Below, in pieces: positions 1 to 9,338 of a stretch of 64,000 bases of DNA (within the stretch, counting starts at the first letter, position 1; each line of letters begins with the position of its first letter). Origin of the DNA: Neorhizobium petrolearium (GTDB lineage Bacteria > Pseudomonadota > Alphaproteobacteria > Rhizobiales > Rhizobiaceae). The DNA is taken from NCBI RefSeq assembly GCF_017873175.1, contig NZ_JAGGJW010000021.1:23632-87631 (forward strand). The letters run 5' to 3'. A model generated the notes under the pieces. It saw only the letters and a list, made by a program, of their open reading frames with translations. It had not been told where the DNA came from and did no database searches. The translations under genes were made by a program, and so were the position numbers.

Positions 1-353
1 ATCCCGTCAACCCCCAGCCCGCACTTGCCAACAGCGATATCTACGTGTCGACGTCGCGATGGGAAGGCTGGTCGCTGGCCATATGCGAAGCATTGCGATT
101 TGGGCTGCCGGTCATTGCGACAGATTGCGAGTTCGGGCCAAGCGACATACTCGTGGATGAGCGTCTCGGCCGGCTTGTACCGGTTAGCGGCGGAGAACCG
201 CTTGTAAGCGCCATGGCCTACTATTGCGACAACCTGGCTTCGGAACGCCTCCACAGCGATTTCCGCAAGGGCTTCATTGATCGATACAGCCCCGAGCGAG
301 TGGTGGATCTTCACGCCGATGCGCTGCGGGTTGCTGCACGAGAACTTTTGTAA
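1..353 (+). CDS. Glycosyltransferase, C-terminal part (truncated by window edge)
   Basis: The reading frame is open from base 3 to the TAA at 351-353, so only the last ~116 residues are visible. They contain the GT-B signature region of family 1/4 glycosyltransferases: SRWEGWSLAICEALRFGLPVIATD followed by GPSDIL, where the E of the WEGW...EAL segment usually contacts the nucleotide-sugar. A cytoplasmic sugar transferase acting in polysaccharide assembly is the expected role. The next genes (GH16 glycanase, epimerase, acyltransferase) fit an exopolysaccharide cluster. Donor and acceptor sugars cannot be told from this fragment. Confidence 0.85.
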   Translation, partial: PVNPQPALANSDIYVSTSRWEGWSLAICEALRFGLPVIATDCEFGPSDILVDERLGRLVPVSGGEPLVSAMAYYCDNLASERLHSDFRKGFIDRYSPERVVDLHADALRVAARELL

Positions 354-376
354 CCACCGTCCCACGGAAGGGTGCC

Positions 377-1306
377 ATGATGTCTTCATTGTCGCGGCGC
401 GGCCTCCTGAAAGGCTGCGCTGGAGCCTTTGGGCTGACTTTTTCCTCTCATCGAAGCTCGGCCACCACGTTGTTTGGCGACGATCCCACGCTTGGCCGCG
501 AAGTCGTCTTCGAAGACCGGTTCCACACACTGGACTGGTCGGTTTGGGATGCGGGTCCGAAAGCGACCACATCCGATACCGGTTTTTATGGGCGGTCCGC
601 TTTCGCCAAAAAGGACGGGGAAGAAGGCTTCAACCCCTATGCGATTGTTGACGACCCCATGGCAGAGGACGGGAAAGCTCTACAGATCTCCGCCCGCTAC
701 ATAGGAAAGCCGATGAATGTGCGAAAATACTACGGAAATACATTGCCTGAATTTCAGTGGATTTCCGGCAATATTCAGACAGCCAGGAAAGACGGCACGA
801 TCCTCAAAGGATGGCGCAAAGGTTACTTTGAGGCACGGATGCTCTTTCCCCGGCATCCCATCACCTGGCCGGCATTCTGGATGCTGAACGGGCGAAGCAT
901 TCTGCAGCCCAAGACCAGCATCGAGCTGGACATCGTGGAGCACAAAGGTTGGGAGCCTACGCTGTATGGCACGTATCTTCACGAATGGGGTCAGCCGGGT
1001 CAAAACAGCGAAAGCACCGGTGTCGAAACACCGGTTGACATGACGAAAGGCTATCACCGCTACGGCATGCTTGTCGATGATAGCCGCTGCATCCCCTACT
1101 TCGAGCGCAGGCCGGTTGTCGATCGAAGGACGGGAAGACCTGCAGACTGGCCGATTACCCGCTCACGTCAGCTGGACGACGACGGCGATGTCTTCTGGCC
1201 GCTGCTGACCCTGGCGCTGCGCACCGACGTGCCGTTCCCGCGACCGCTGCGGTCTGAGGACCGGTCGACCCACATGCGCGTCGACTACTTCAAGGTCTTT
1301 TCCTAG
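377..1306 (+). CDS. Tat-exported GH16 family glycoside hydrolase (ExsH/ExoK-like glycanase)
   Basis: This 309-residue protein starts with a twin-arginine signal (SRRGLLKG, residues ~6-13) followed by a short hydrophobic stretch, so export is expected. The GH16 catalytic signature ExDxxE is present as ELDIVE; Glu183 would be the nucleophile, Asp185 the helper and Glu188 the acid/base. Family members such as rhizobial ExoK and ExsH cut beta-glucan or succinoglycan chains and tune polymer length. Its position after a glycosyltransferase and before sugar-modifying genes supports a role in trimming exopolysaccharide. A GGAAGG motif lies 5 bases before ATG 377; ATG 380 is an equally possible start. 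Confidence 0.85.
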   Translation: MMSSLSRRGLLKGCAGAFGLTFSSHRSSATTLFGDDPTLGREVVFEDRFHTLDWSVWDAGPKATTSDTGFYGRSAFAKKDGEEGFNPYAIVDDPMAEDGKALQISARYIGKPMNVRKYYGNTLPEFQWISGNIQTARKDGTILKGWRKGYFEARMLFPRHPITWPAFWMLNGRSILQPKTSIELDIVEHKGWEPTLYGTYLHEWGQPGQNSESTGVETPVDMTKGYHRYGMLVDDSRCIPYFERRPVVDRRTGRPADWPITRSRQLDDDGDVFWPLLTLALRTDVPFPRPLRSEDRSTHMRVDYFKVFS

Positions 1307-1437
1307 AAAAACGGAGGTCAGTCTGTATCGCGGACAACAGGTTCGCCCGATGGTTCCGCCACAAGCCTAGCCCATCAATGAACTTGCCAAGAAGAGCTTT
1401 AGCTATCCCGGCACAAAAGGACATCAGAGGCAATAGG

Positions 1438-2475
1438 ATGCGATACTTTATCACGAGCACCGCCGGTTTCATCGGCTTCCATCTTGCTCGACGGCTGCTG
1501 CAGGACGGACATACGGTCACGGGCCTCGACGGCATGACCCATTACTACAACATCAAGCTGAAGCAGATGCGGCATGCGGCCCTGGCGCAGTTTTCGGCAT
1601 TCCAACCGGTCATCGCCATGCTAGAGGACCGCGAAGCTGTGGAGAAGGCCATCGCAGAAGCCGACGCGGATGTGATCATACACCTGGCAGCGCAGGCCGG
1701 CGTTCGCTACAGCCTGGAAAACCCCAAAGCTTATCTATCGTCGAATATCGAGGGGTCCTGGAATATTCTGGAGATTGCCAGACAGGTCGGGATCGGCCAC
1801 CTCATGCTTGCTTCCACCTCGTCGATCTATGGCGCAAATGCGTCCATCCCGTTTCGCGAAACGGACCGCGCCGACGAGCCGTTGACGTTCTACGCGGCCA
1901 CGAAGAAGTCGATGGAACTGATGGCCCACAGCTATTCGCATCTCTACAAGATACCGACGACTGCCTTCCGCTTCTTTACCGTCTATGGGCCTTGGGGCAG
2001 ACCGGACATGGCGCTCTTCAAGTTCGTCAAGAACATCCTGGAAGACCAGCCAATCGAGATATACGGCGAAGGCGCAATGAGCCGTGACTTCACCTATATC
2101 GACGATCTGGTGGAAGCTGTGGTTCGCCTCTCGAAAATCGTCCCGTCAGAACCAAGCCGCATCGCGGACGCCCGCGTCGAAACACTGTCTCATCAGGCAC
2201 CCTTCCGGATCATCAATATCGGGGGCGGTCAGCCGCAAACCCTGATGACGTTCGTGGAGACGGTCGAAAAATCCCTGGGTCGCACCGCGAGGCGAAAACT
2301 CCTCCCGATGCAGAAAGGCGATGTACCGCATACGTTTGCCAGCCCTGATCTGCTTTATGCGCTGACCGGCTACAAACCGGATACGACGCTTGATGTCGGC
2401 GTCGAGGCCTTTGTCAGCTGGTATCTTGAAGCATGCGATGAGCTCAACACTGCTCCAAAGGAGCTCGTTGCATGA
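1438..2475 (+). CDS. NAD-dependent epimerase, UDP-glucuronate 4-epimerase type (LpsL-like)
   Basis: This 345-residue extended SDR enzyme probably interconverts UDP-glucuronate and UDP-galacturonate, or a related nucleotide sugar. It has the YAATK (YxxxK) catalytic pair, the upstream STSSIYG serine motif, and the RFFTVYGPWGRPDMA segment typical of this epimerase group. The N-terminal Rossmann loop reads TSTAGFIG, where relatives usually have TGTAGFIG or TGGAGFIG, so the first Gly is Ser. ATG 1438 is preferred over the in-frame ATG at 1378 because AGAGG lies just upstream and the homology begins there. The stop overlaps the next gene (ATGA), indicating translational coupling. Confidence 0.85.
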   Translation: MRYFITSTAGFIGFHLARRLLQDGHTVTGLDGMTHYYNIKLKQMRHAALAQFSAFQPVIAMLEDREAVEKAIAEADADVIIHLAAQAGVRYSLENPKAYLSSNIEGSWNILEIARQVGIGHLMLASTSSIYGANASIPFRETDRADEPLTFYAATKKSMELMAHSYSHLYKIPTTAFRFFTVYGPWGRPDMALFKFVKNILEDQPIEIYGEGAMSRDFTYIDDLVEAVVRLSKIVPSEPSRIADARVETLSHQAPFRIINIGGGQPQTLMTFVETVEKSLGRTARRKLLPMQKGDVPHTFASPDLLYALTGYKPDTTLDVGVEAFVSWYLEACDELNTAPKELVA

Positions 2476-4544
2476 GCTATAGACCGGAAATCGATGGGCT
2501 TAGGGCTGTCGCTGTTGTTTCGGTGCTGCTGTATCACGCCGGCATATGGCCCTTCACGGGTGGCTACGTCGGGGTAGACGTCTTTTTTGTGATCAGCGGA
2601 TACCTGATTTCAGGGATCATCCTGAGAGAAGTTCACGACGGGCTCTTCTCGGTGGTAGGCTTCTATAATCGTCGCATTCGGCGCATCTACCCGGCTCTGC
2701 TTGCGACCATCATCGTGAGTACCGTCCTTTCGGCCTTCACGCTTTATGCCGACGACTTCAAGGATTTCGGTCAGAGCGTGGTCGCGACGCTGACCTTTTC
2801 ATCGAATCTGCTCTTCTGGTTTGAAACGGATTATTTTGCCCCGAACGCGGAACTGAAACCGCTGCTCCACACCTGGTCTCTCGCGGTCGAGGAGCAATTC
2901 TATGTCCTGTTTCCGCTGCTGCTGATCTTGACGAAGCGCTGGAGTTTTTCCGCCACCTTCTTCATTCTTTCATCGCTGACGCTCGCAAGCTTTTGCGCTG
3001 CGCAATATGTTTCAACGACATTTCCCGTAAGCGGGTTCTTTCTTCTACCGTTTCGGATGTGGGAACTGCTGGCCGGCGCCTTGCTCGCGCTTTATGAAAC
3101 AAGATATCCCCGCCTCAAGGGCGGCATCGCGTCGCTCGGCGCGGTTTTGGGACTACTCCTCATCGTCTATGCCGTGCTCCGGCTGAACCAAGAAACGCCG
3201 TTTCCCGGGGTTTTCGCGCTGATACCCGTGTGCGGATCAGTGCTTGTCATCCGGTATGCGCATTCCTCGACCCCCGTGGGTCGGCTTCTGTCGTCCAGGC
3301 CAGCTGTTGGCATCGGACTGATCAGCTACAGCCTGTATCTTGTCCATCAACCGATCTTTGCGCTTTACCGATATGCACGACCGGCCGAGCCCTCATGGCC
3401 GGAAATGCTCGGGCTGATTTCTTTGAGCATTCTTCTGGCCGCACTTTCCTGGAAATTTGTTGAACAACCGGTCAGAAAGGCGAGCTTCAGTTCGCGCAAA
3501 GTGTTTGCCGGTGCGACATTCGGCAGTTTGATCCTGATCTGCGTTGGTGCCGTCATTCACGTCAAGTCAGGGTTTCCGGCCTGGACCCTGGCGCGGCTTT
3601 CGCCGGAGCAAGCTGTCGTCTATCGAAATCTGTTGACTGAAAAGAGACGCGTCGACGAAATCGCCGATGGGAATAGGCTGACGGACTGCATTTTCCGCAC
3701 AGCCGAGATGAACCAGGTGTTCAAGAACCAGTTCGCCGCCTGCGCAGCCCGTCATGGTCCGGCCCTGATGATCGTCGGGGACTCCCACGCGGGAAATCTC
3801 TTCGATGCCCTAGCTCCCATTTCGCAGCGCCCCTTTGTCGTTGGATTAAGCAAGGGCTTCTGCCGCGCCGTCGAAAGCAATCCCCAGTGCTTCTATGACA
3901 CCCTGCTTGATTTCGCCGAGGAACATTCCTCATCAATTTCGCTCATCGTCTACATGCAGGCCGGCTTTTACCTGCTCGACGCCCCGGACGGCACGATCGG
4001 CAGCAGGGACATGTTCCACCGCTACGATGGACGCTCCTTCGATGCGAGCCGCCACCGCATAACCTTGACGCTCTCCTACCTGCGCAAGCTCTCCCTTCAC
4101 ACCCCGATGGTTTGGCTGGGACCATGGATCGATCCCCATGTCACACAGAACCAACTGGTCGCCAGAGGTTGCGATGGACTGGCAGCTCTCCCAAATCCGT
4201 TCGTCATCCCCTCCTACAGACATCTCGATGAGATGGCCCGCGCCATGGCAGACCAACATCAGATCACCTACGTCTCCACGATCAGTGCTGTGAATTTCGA
4301 CCCGCGCAACGACATTTTGGACTGCCGGCATGTCTATTTCATGGATGCAGACCACTGGAGCGAGGCCGGCGGAGCAAAATTCGGTCCATTGGTTTTGTCC
4401 GCACTTATTCGAACGCTGCCGGATTGGCTGAACCCACCGGATGCTAACCGAAAGAAAAGGGCACCGTTTTCGCGTCAAACGCGACGTACCGTTCCAACCC
4501 CGAGCACAAATGAGCCAACACGTGCGACTTTTTTTCTACCTTGA
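2472..4544 (+). CDS. Acyltransferase 3 family protein with C-terminal SGNH domain (OafA/YrhL type)
   Basis: This 690-residue membrane protein starts with the hallmark YRPEIDGLRAVAV and has about ten hydrophobic helices up to residue ~360. Periplasm-side signatures such as FFVISGYLIS and HTWSLAVEEQFY mark the acyltransferase-3 fold. The C-terminal ~270 residues form an SGNH/GDSL-like domain: GDSH at residues 436-439 carries the Ser, and DADH near 625-628 carries the Asp/His pair. Such fusions O-acetylate surface polysaccharides by passing an acyl group across the membrane to the SGNH domain. It overlaps the epimerase stop by 4 bases, so the two are likely co-expressed for polysaccharide decoration. 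Confidence 0.9.
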   Translation: MSYRPEIDGLRAVAVVSVLLYHAGIWPFTGGYVGVDVFFVISGYLISGIILREVHDGLFSVVGFYNRRIRRIYPALLATIIVSTVLSAFTLYADDFKDFGQSVVATLTFSSNLLFWFETDYFAPNAELKPLLHTWSLAVEEQFYVLFPLLLILTKRWSFSATFFILSSLTLASFCAAQYVSTTFPVSGFFLLPFRMWELLAGALLALYETRYPRLKGGIASLGAVLGLLLIVYAVLRLNQETPFPGVFALIPVCGSVLVIRYAHSSTPVGRLLSSRPAVGIGLISYSLYLVHQPIFALYRYARPAEPSWPEMLGLISLSILLAALSWKFVEQPVRKASFSSRKVFAGATFGSLILICVGAVIHVKSGFPAWTLARLSPEQAVVYRNLLTEKRRVDEIADGNRLTDCIFRTAEMNQVFKNQFAACAARHGPALMIVGDSHAGNLFDALAPISQRPFVVGLSKGFCRAVESNPQCFYDTLLDFAEEHSSSISLIVYMQAGFYLLDAPDGTIGSRDMFHRYDGRSFDASRHRITLTLSYLRKLSLHTPMVWLGPWIDPHVTQNQLVARGCDGLAALPNPFVIPSYRHLDEMARAMADQHQITYVSTISAVNFDPRNDILDCRHVYFMDADHWSEAGGAKFGPLVLSALIRTLPDWLNPPDANRKKRAPFSRQTRRTVPTPSTNEPTRATFFLP

Positions 4545-4803
4545 ACTTGCTGGCAGTAGAATGGTCGACCCCTTGGGGGTCGAATGTGTGACGCTTGAAG
4601 CCGCGGTTGCGGACACGACCGCCGAAATCCGCGCGACGGTCGCCCAGCATCTCCTGCGCGGTGAGCCGCTGCCACTGATGAGGGTGAGTATCATGGACGA
4701 CGCCGGTCGGCTGTTAACGAGCATATCTGTCGCGGATGCCTTGAAGGATGTTCTGCCGTCTTGCTTCGTCAGCCATGGCCAGATGCTCGAAATTCGGCAT
4801 TAG
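4510..4803 (+). CDS. Small DUF6894-like protein
   Basis: This 97-residue protein starts with aromatic-rich SQHVRLFFYLEL and continues with a DPLGVECVTLEAA stretch and a C-terminal MRVSIMDDAGRLLTSISVADAL. This matches the layout of the small DUF6894 proteins common in rhizobia (Y/F-rich start, D-x-x-G, then a beta-strand repeat ending in V..ADAL). No catalytic residues or signal peptide are seen. The start overlaps the end of the acyltransferase gene by 35 bases in another frame, and no strong ribosome site precedes it, so the start is uncertain. Function is unknown. Confidence 0.6.
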   Translation: MSQHVRLFFYLELAGSRMVDPLGVECVTLEAAVADTTAEIRATVAQHLLRGEPLPLMRVSIMDDAGRLLTSISVADALKDVLPSCFVSHGQMLEIRH

Positions 4804-5270
4804 GCGCCGCGCGAGCCGAATATGACAGACCTCTAATGCACACCAATTTGATGCCCAAGCGGATAAGGGTCAGGAGACGCAGATGTCGAGACGAATGAAC
4901 ACTTGCCGATCGGGCAAAACCACCGCTCGACGCAGACCACGAAAGCCGATCAAAAAGAAGATCGAGATGAGCGAGGTCACGATCGGTCAGCACATCACCC
5001 GTGATCGACCTATTGCGTCCACCGCGGAAAGTGGAGATCTGGTTATTCCTTTCAACCGTTTACCGATGGAGCTGGTTCGGGAAAAATGAGGCCGTTCCGA
5101 CGATGAATGTCGGCGGCATTTGCCAAAGTCGAGCGCATGGCAGGCCGAAGAACATTCAAATGGGAAACACGGCCACGTTTCGGTGGTGAGGTCCAACGAT
5201 CGATATACAAGCACTTATCCGGACTACCTTCGCCACCTTTGCCGGATGCGATGACGGCCGTACGCGGGGA
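4804..5270. other. Gap without a recognised gene
   Basis: These 467 bases lie between the polysaccharide cluster and the catabolic island. Short open frames exist on both strands, but none has a convincing ribosome site or recognisable protein. A 7-bp inverted repeat, GGCCGTA (5256-5262) and TACGGCC (5276-5282), spans the stop codon of the minus-strand gene that ends at 5271. It could be a weak terminator for the minus-strand operon, but no T-run follows. Confidence 0.4.
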
Positions 5271-6095
5271 TCACATACGGCCTGATGCCCTCAATATTGC
5301 CCGAGTTGCAGCAATGGCCATTTCCGCCCGGCCGAGCGCATCGACCCGTTCAGCGAGCACCCGGTGCGGGATTTCGACGCTGACGGTCACGTCCACCGGG
5401 ATAGCGCGGGCAAAGCCGACGAGATCGATGCCACCCTGTCCTGGGAACAGCCGCTCGCCCCGAGCGATGCGGATCAGCCCCTCATTGCTCGAATCGTAGG
5501 GCACAGCCCCGTCGCAGAACTGGACATAGTTGATCCGGCTCCGCGGCAGCGCCGCGATTTCCTCAAGCGTCGTGGCGGACCGGTCGTAATGCAACGCGTC
5601 GACCAGCACGCCGCCATTAGCATGGCCTGCCGCCTCGACGATGGAGAGCGCTGCCTTAAGATCCGGGACGGCGGTCCAGGGCATGAACTCCAGATCGGCG
5701 GTCAGGCGATGACGGCCGGCAAGCTCGCAGAAGCGGGCGAAGCTTTCGGTGAGCCGCGCCCGCTCGATATCGTCGCCGGCGACCAGCACATGCCGGGCGT
5801 TGAGCGCTTCGCAGCGTTCGCAGAAACGGGAAAAGAGATCCCAGTCGTTTTCGGCGTTGAGGCGGATGATCTCGACATCGCCAACCGAAACACCGGTGTC
5901 GGCGAGCGCCGAGCGCACCTCCTTCAGCACCTGTCCGTCTGTCAGGAGCGGATAAGACGGCTCGCCGCTTGCTGCGGCGGGCAGGATGCGTAGGCCGACC
6001 ATCTGATAGCCGGCTTTGGCCGCGATGCGTACGGCTTCGACGGGACCGACCTCGAAGGTCGTGAGAAATGCGAGAGACAGCGCGTGCATGGTCAT
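5271..6095 (-). CDS. AP-endonuclease-2-fold TIM barrel (sugar phosphate isomerase/epimerase family)
   Basis: This 274-residue cytoplasmic TIM barrel carries the acidic and His metal-ligand positions of the family: LEFMPW, VDALHYDRS, QFCDG and SVEIPH. The family includes sugar epimerases, inosose dehydratase and 3-dehydroshikimate dehydratase (AsbF/QuiC). Because an AroE-like dehydrogenase lies in the same island, a dehydratase acting on a cyclic polyol or keto acid is a reasonable guess, but the substrate is not fixed by sequence. ATG 6095 is chosen because it overlaps the NIPSNAP gene's stop (ATGA). It is the last gene of a five-gene minus-strand operon. Confidence 0.75.
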   Translation of the reverse strand: MTMHALSLAFLTTFEVGPVEAVRIAAKAGYQMVGLRILPAAASGEPSYPLLTDGQVLKEVRSALADTGVSVGDVEIIRLNAENDWDLFSRFCERCEALNARHVLVAGDDIERARLTESFARFCELAGRHRLTADLEFMPWTAVPDLKAALSIVEAAGHANGGVLVDALHYDRSATTLEEIAALPRSRINYVQFCDGAVPYDSSNEGLIRIARGERLFPGQGGIDLVGFARAIPVDVTVSVEIPHRVLAERVDALGRAEMAIAATRAILRASGRM

Positions 6096-6703
6096 TTCAG
6101 CGGCGAGAAGGAAAGCGGCAGGGCGATCTGGCTGTTCATGTCGGGCGTCAGCCAGTCTGGCCCCCCCTTCGGCGGCCACTTGCCGTCGGCGACGGATTTC
6201 GCGCGCGCCTCCGAGCGGGCGGCAAGGCTTTCATAGGGCCATATCTGCGTCAGGCGTGGCTCGCCGTCGAGGCCGTACATGGCAATCGTCAGCTTGGAAT
6301 AGGCCCGGCGCTGTGGCACGGCATCAGCCCATTTGTCCATGGTCGGCACGATGCCGTTGATCTTCGTGCGGTAAGTGCGGAATTCATAGATGGGACCGTG
6401 AGAACCGGGTTCGACCGGCGGCAAGAAATCCAGCGCGCGATAGCTCTGCATGTCCAGCGAAACCAGATGTTCGACGCAGCCGAAGGGATTGTCGCTCAGC
6501 AACGCGCGCTCGCGCTCGGCAAAAAGATCCTCGAGGTTATCGAAGGCGCGCAGCACGAACACGCGGTTTAGCGTGCCGATATCGGTGCCCCAGGCGCCGC
6601 AGAGTCGCCCCTTGCCTTGCTTCACCCAGGCCTCGATGGCGGGTGCTGCCTTGCCGGCGCCGAAAATCACCGTGTCGAGCGTTGCAAGTTCATAAAGGTT
6701 CAT
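6092..6703 (-). CDS. NIPSNAP family protein
   Basis: This 203-residue protein has two ferredoxin-like halves. The second opens with YEFRTYRTKING and continues with the W..A...R spacing of the NIPSNAP/EthD dimeric alpha-beta barrel group. It has no signal peptide or membrane segment. NIPSNAP proteins in bacterial catabolic clusters are small barrels of uncertain role, possibly binding or isomerising a small hydrophobic intermediate. It overlaps the FAD dehydrogenase upstream (ATGA at 6700-6703) and the TIM barrel downstream (ATGA at 6092-6095), so it is tightly coupled to both. A second NIPSNAP gene lies at 23292 in the same island. Confidence 0.8.
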   Translation of the reverse strand: MNLYELATLDTVIFGAGKAAPAIEAWVKQGKGRLCGAWGTDIGTLNRVFVLRAFDNLEDLFAERERALLSDNPFGCVEHLVSLDMQSYRALDFLPPVEPGSHGPIYEFRTYRTKINGIVPTMDKWADAVPQRRAYSKLTIAMYGLDGEPRLTQIWPYESLAARSEARAKSVADGKWPPKGGPDWLTPDMNSQIALPLSFSPLK

Positions 6704-8442
6704 GCCGTTTCCTCCGTTGAAGTCGTTTCGATGCCCTCGACAGGCTGGCCGGCCAGAACGCGGCCGGCGATATATCCGAAGGTCATGCCCGGACCGAGCG
6801 TGATGCCGCCGGATGGATAATGTCCGCCCATGACCGAGGACATGTCGTTGCCGACGGCAAAAAGGCCGGGCACGGGCCTGCCGGCGCCGTTTAGCACCCG
6901 CGCGGCCGGATCGGTGATGAGCCCGGCGAAGGTACCGAGCGAACCGGGCACGATCTTCACCGCATAGAACGGTCCATGGTCGAGCGGCGCAAGCGACGGA
7001 TTGGGGCCATGCCCGGCATCGCCCTGCACCCGGTTGTAGAGCGCGCGGCCACGATGGAAATCGGGGTCCTCGCCGCGCGCGGCATGGCGGTTGAAGGCTT
7101 GCACGGTCTTTTCGAGCGCCCCGCCGTCGATGCCGCAGGCGCGGGCGAGTTCACCAAGCGTCCGCCCGGTCTTGAGATAGCCGGACCGGATCGCGGGACC
7201 GACGGGAAAGGGAAAGGGCTTAGACCAGCCGAGGCCCCAGCGGCGTTGCGCTGTGTGGTCGGCGATCAGCCAGGCGACCGGCGGACGCCCGCAAGGCGTC
7301 GCCAGGATCAGCGCCTTCATGAAGTCGTGATAGCTGTCTGCCTCGCTGACGAAGCGCCGGCCTTCCGGCGTGACCGCGATGATGCCGGGCTTGGCGCGCT
7401 CCACGAGATGGGGGAAATTCGCGGACGTTCCATCGGGGCGCGGCACCACTGAGACCGGAGCGAGCGCCACCGACGAGGCGAGATCGTCCGCCACCGTGCC
7501 GCCGGCCTTTTCCCCGAGCCGCAGGCCATCACCGGTATTGCTGCGGGGGGCGGCGGAAAAATGTCCCTGCCCGCCGCCTGCCTGGGCGGCCAGCGCATCG
7601 AGCCGGGCGGGATCGTGCGGAAAGCCGCCGGTTGCCAGCACTACGCCGCGCGCCGCCTTTACCACGATATCGCCTCCAGGCGTTTGAAGACGCGCGCCGG
7701 TGACGCGATCACCTTCGCGGATGAGTTCGATCGCGGAGGCGCTATCGATCAGAGTGACGGAGAGATCGAGCGCGGAGCGCATCAGCCGGGCGACGAGCGC
7801 GTTGCCATTGACGAGATGCATGCCCCGGCCGTGGATGGCGAGGTCGCGGAAATGACGGGCAAGGCGCTTGACCGCATGCAGGGCCGAGCCGGGTTTGCGC
7901 GAGGCGTTGAAGAAATGTGTCATGTCCGCGCCGCTCGCGATCCCCATGCCGAAGGGGCTTGCGACATCGAGTGGCGGCCGCAGCTTCTTTACCCATTCGC
8001 CCAGTCCTCGCCCGTCGTAAGGCAGGGCCGAGACCGAGCGGCCACCCTTCGCCGCGCCGGCCGTCTCATGGAAATCCGGGACGCGATTGCCGTCGATCCA
8101 GCGGACGGCAGTGTTCTTGGCGAAGAAAGAGACCATCTCCGGTCCGTTGCTGAGAAAGGCGGAAAGACGAGGGTCGGAAGCGCGGTTTCCGAGCTCGTTG
8201 CGCAGATATTCCATCGGTCCTTCGGGCGCCTCTTCGATCCCTGCCGTCCGCGCCAGCGGATTGCGCGGGATCCACAGCCAGCCACCCGACCAGGCCGAGG
8301 TGCCGCCGAACACCGCTTCCTTCTCCGCCACGACGACCTTGAGGCCATAATGCGCGGCTGTCACCGCGGCGGCCAGTCCCGCCGCGCCCGAACCGATGAC
8401 CAGTACATCGCACCCGAAGGTGCGTATCCATTGCCGTTCCAT
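6700..8442 (-). CDS. FAD-dependent dehydrogenase, 3-ketosteroid dehydrogenase / fumarate reductase flavoprotein class (copy 1)
   Basis: This 580-residue flavoprotein starts with the FAD-binding Rossmann motif GSGAAGLAAA and the downstream EKEAVFGGTSAWSGGWLWIP segment. It ends with the second FAD-contact region FAVGNDMSSVMGGHYPSGG and GPGMTFGYIAGR. This architecture is shared by 3-ketosteroid delta-1-dehydrogenases, fumarate/urocanate reductases and related alpha,beta-dehydrogenases. The expected role is oxidation or reduction of a C-C bond next to a carbonyl in a cyclic substrate. Two paralogues (10575-12305 and 20417-22135) share the same motifs. It lies downstream of the IclR regulator and is coupled to NIPSNAP. 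The substrate is unknown. Confidence 0.85.
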   Translation of the reverse strand: MERQWIRTFGCDVLVIGSGAAGLAAAVTAAHYGLKVVVAEKEAVFGGTSAWSGGWLWIPRNPLARTAGIEEAPEGPMEYLRNELGNRASDPRLSAFLSNGPEMVSFFAKNTAVRWIDGNRVPDFHETAGAAKGGRSVSALPYDGRGLGEWVKKLRPPLDVASPFGMGIASGADMTHFFNASRKPGSALHAVKRLARHFRDLAIHGRGMHLVNGNALVARLMRSALDLSVTLIDSASAIELIREGDRVTGARLQTPGGDIVVKAARGVVLATGGFPHDPARLDALAAQAGGGQGHFSAAPRSNTGDGLRLGEKAGGTVADDLASSVALAPVSVVPRPDGTSANFPHLVERAKPGIIAVTPEGRRFVSEADSYHDFMKALILATPCGRPPVAWLIADHTAQRRWGLGWSKPFPFPVGPAIRSGYLKTGRTLGELARACGIDGGALEKTVQAFNRHAARGEDPDFHRGRALYNRVQGDAGHGPNPSLAPLDHGPFYAVKIVPGSLGTFAGLITDPAARVLNGAGRPVPGLFAVGNDMSSVMGGHYPSGGITLGPGMTFGYIAGRVLAGQPVEGIETTSTEETA

Positions 8443-8501
8443 TCATCCCCGCTCGAGGGCACGCGGCGAAGGGACATCCCTGCGATGGAACGGCAGAACG
8501 C

Positions 8502-9338
8502 TTACGCGGACTTGCGATCCATCGGGGGAGCCGGTTCCACGGCCTTCACGATTGCTTGAAAATACTGCGACGCGGCGGCCGCCTCTCCCAGTTCTGTCGC
8601 CGATGCCTGAAGCGCCGGTGCCAGTTCCGCCATGCGCTCGGCCGTCATGCGCACCGCCGGACCGGCGATGGAAAGACAACCAAGAACAGGGCCGTTCGTG
8701 TGGTAGCGGACAGGCACCGCCATCGCGGCCATGCCCGCGATATAGCTGTCGACCGCCGTGGCGTAGCCGCGCGCGCGAGCTTCCACCAGTTGTTCGAGAA
8801 GCAGCGTCAGGCTTCGCGGCGCATTCGGCCCCGTGCCTTCCGCCTGCCGCAGCAGACCTTGCGCGGCCACCCGCGAAAGCGCCTCGTCGTCGCTCATTGT
8901 CGAGAGCCATGCCTTGCCGCCCGCGGAGCTGGCAAGGTGTACGACCACGCCCTGCTCCTGCCCCGGATCGTAGCGCAGCCCGCGGGTCGCGCCCTGCGCC
9001 ACCGCCACCCAGATCAGCCGGTCACCATCGATCACCGAAAGGCGGATCAACTCGCCCGAACGTGCCGCCAGCGCATCCAGAACCGGCTGCGCGACATCGG
9101 TGATGCCGGCCCGGCCGAGGAAACCGAGCCCCATTGCAGGCAGCTTGATCGTCAGGGCGTAATCGCCCTGCGCCTGCACCTGCCGTACATAACCGAGGCG
9201 TCCCAGTTCCTGCAGCGTGCGATGCACGCCGCTGACGGGCTGGTCGGTTGCCAATGCGATGGCCGAGACGGGCAGCCCGGTCGGGTGATCGACAAGGAGT
9301 TCGATGATGGCGAGGGACTTTTCGAGAACACTGCTCAT
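8502..9338 (-). CDS. IclR family transcriptional regulator
   Basis: This 278-residue cytoplasmic repressor/activator has an N-terminal winged helix (VLEKSLAIIELLVDHPTGLPVSAIALATDQPVSGVHRTLQELG) and an IclR effector domain ending in the Cys-containing segment VLGCLSIAGP. IclR proteins in catabolic clusters sense a pathway substrate, often aromatic or alicyclic acids. Its start overlaps the stop of the Gfo/Idh gene (ATGA at 9335-9338), so it is made as part of the operon it probably controls. A candidate TGGAA...TTCCA operator lies in the divergent promoter region around 10482-10514. Confidence 0.88.
   Translation of the reverse strand: MSSVLEKSLAIIELLVDHPTGLPVSAIALATDQPVSGVHRTLQELGRLGYVRQVQAQGDYALTIKLPAMGLGFLGRAGITDVAQPVLDALAARSGELIRLSVIDGDRLIWVAVAQGATRGLRYDPGQEQGVVVHLASSAGGKAWLSTMSDDEALSRVAAQGLLRQAEGTGPNAPRSLTLLLEQLVEARARGYATAVDSYIAGMAAMAVPVRYHTNGPVLGCLSIAGPAVRMTAERMAELAPALQASATELGEAAAASQYFQAIVKAVEPAPPMDRKSA

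Noticed and set aside
5256..5282. GGCCGTA/TACGGCC inverted repeat as a terminator
   Set aside because: No T-run follows on either strand and the loop is long, so it is kept only as a note in the gap entry.
7561..8559. 332-codon plus-strand frame antisense to the FAD dehydrogenase
   Set aside because: It is a GC-skewed shadow; the minus strand has strong FAD-binding motifs and this frame shows no recognisable fold or ribosome site.
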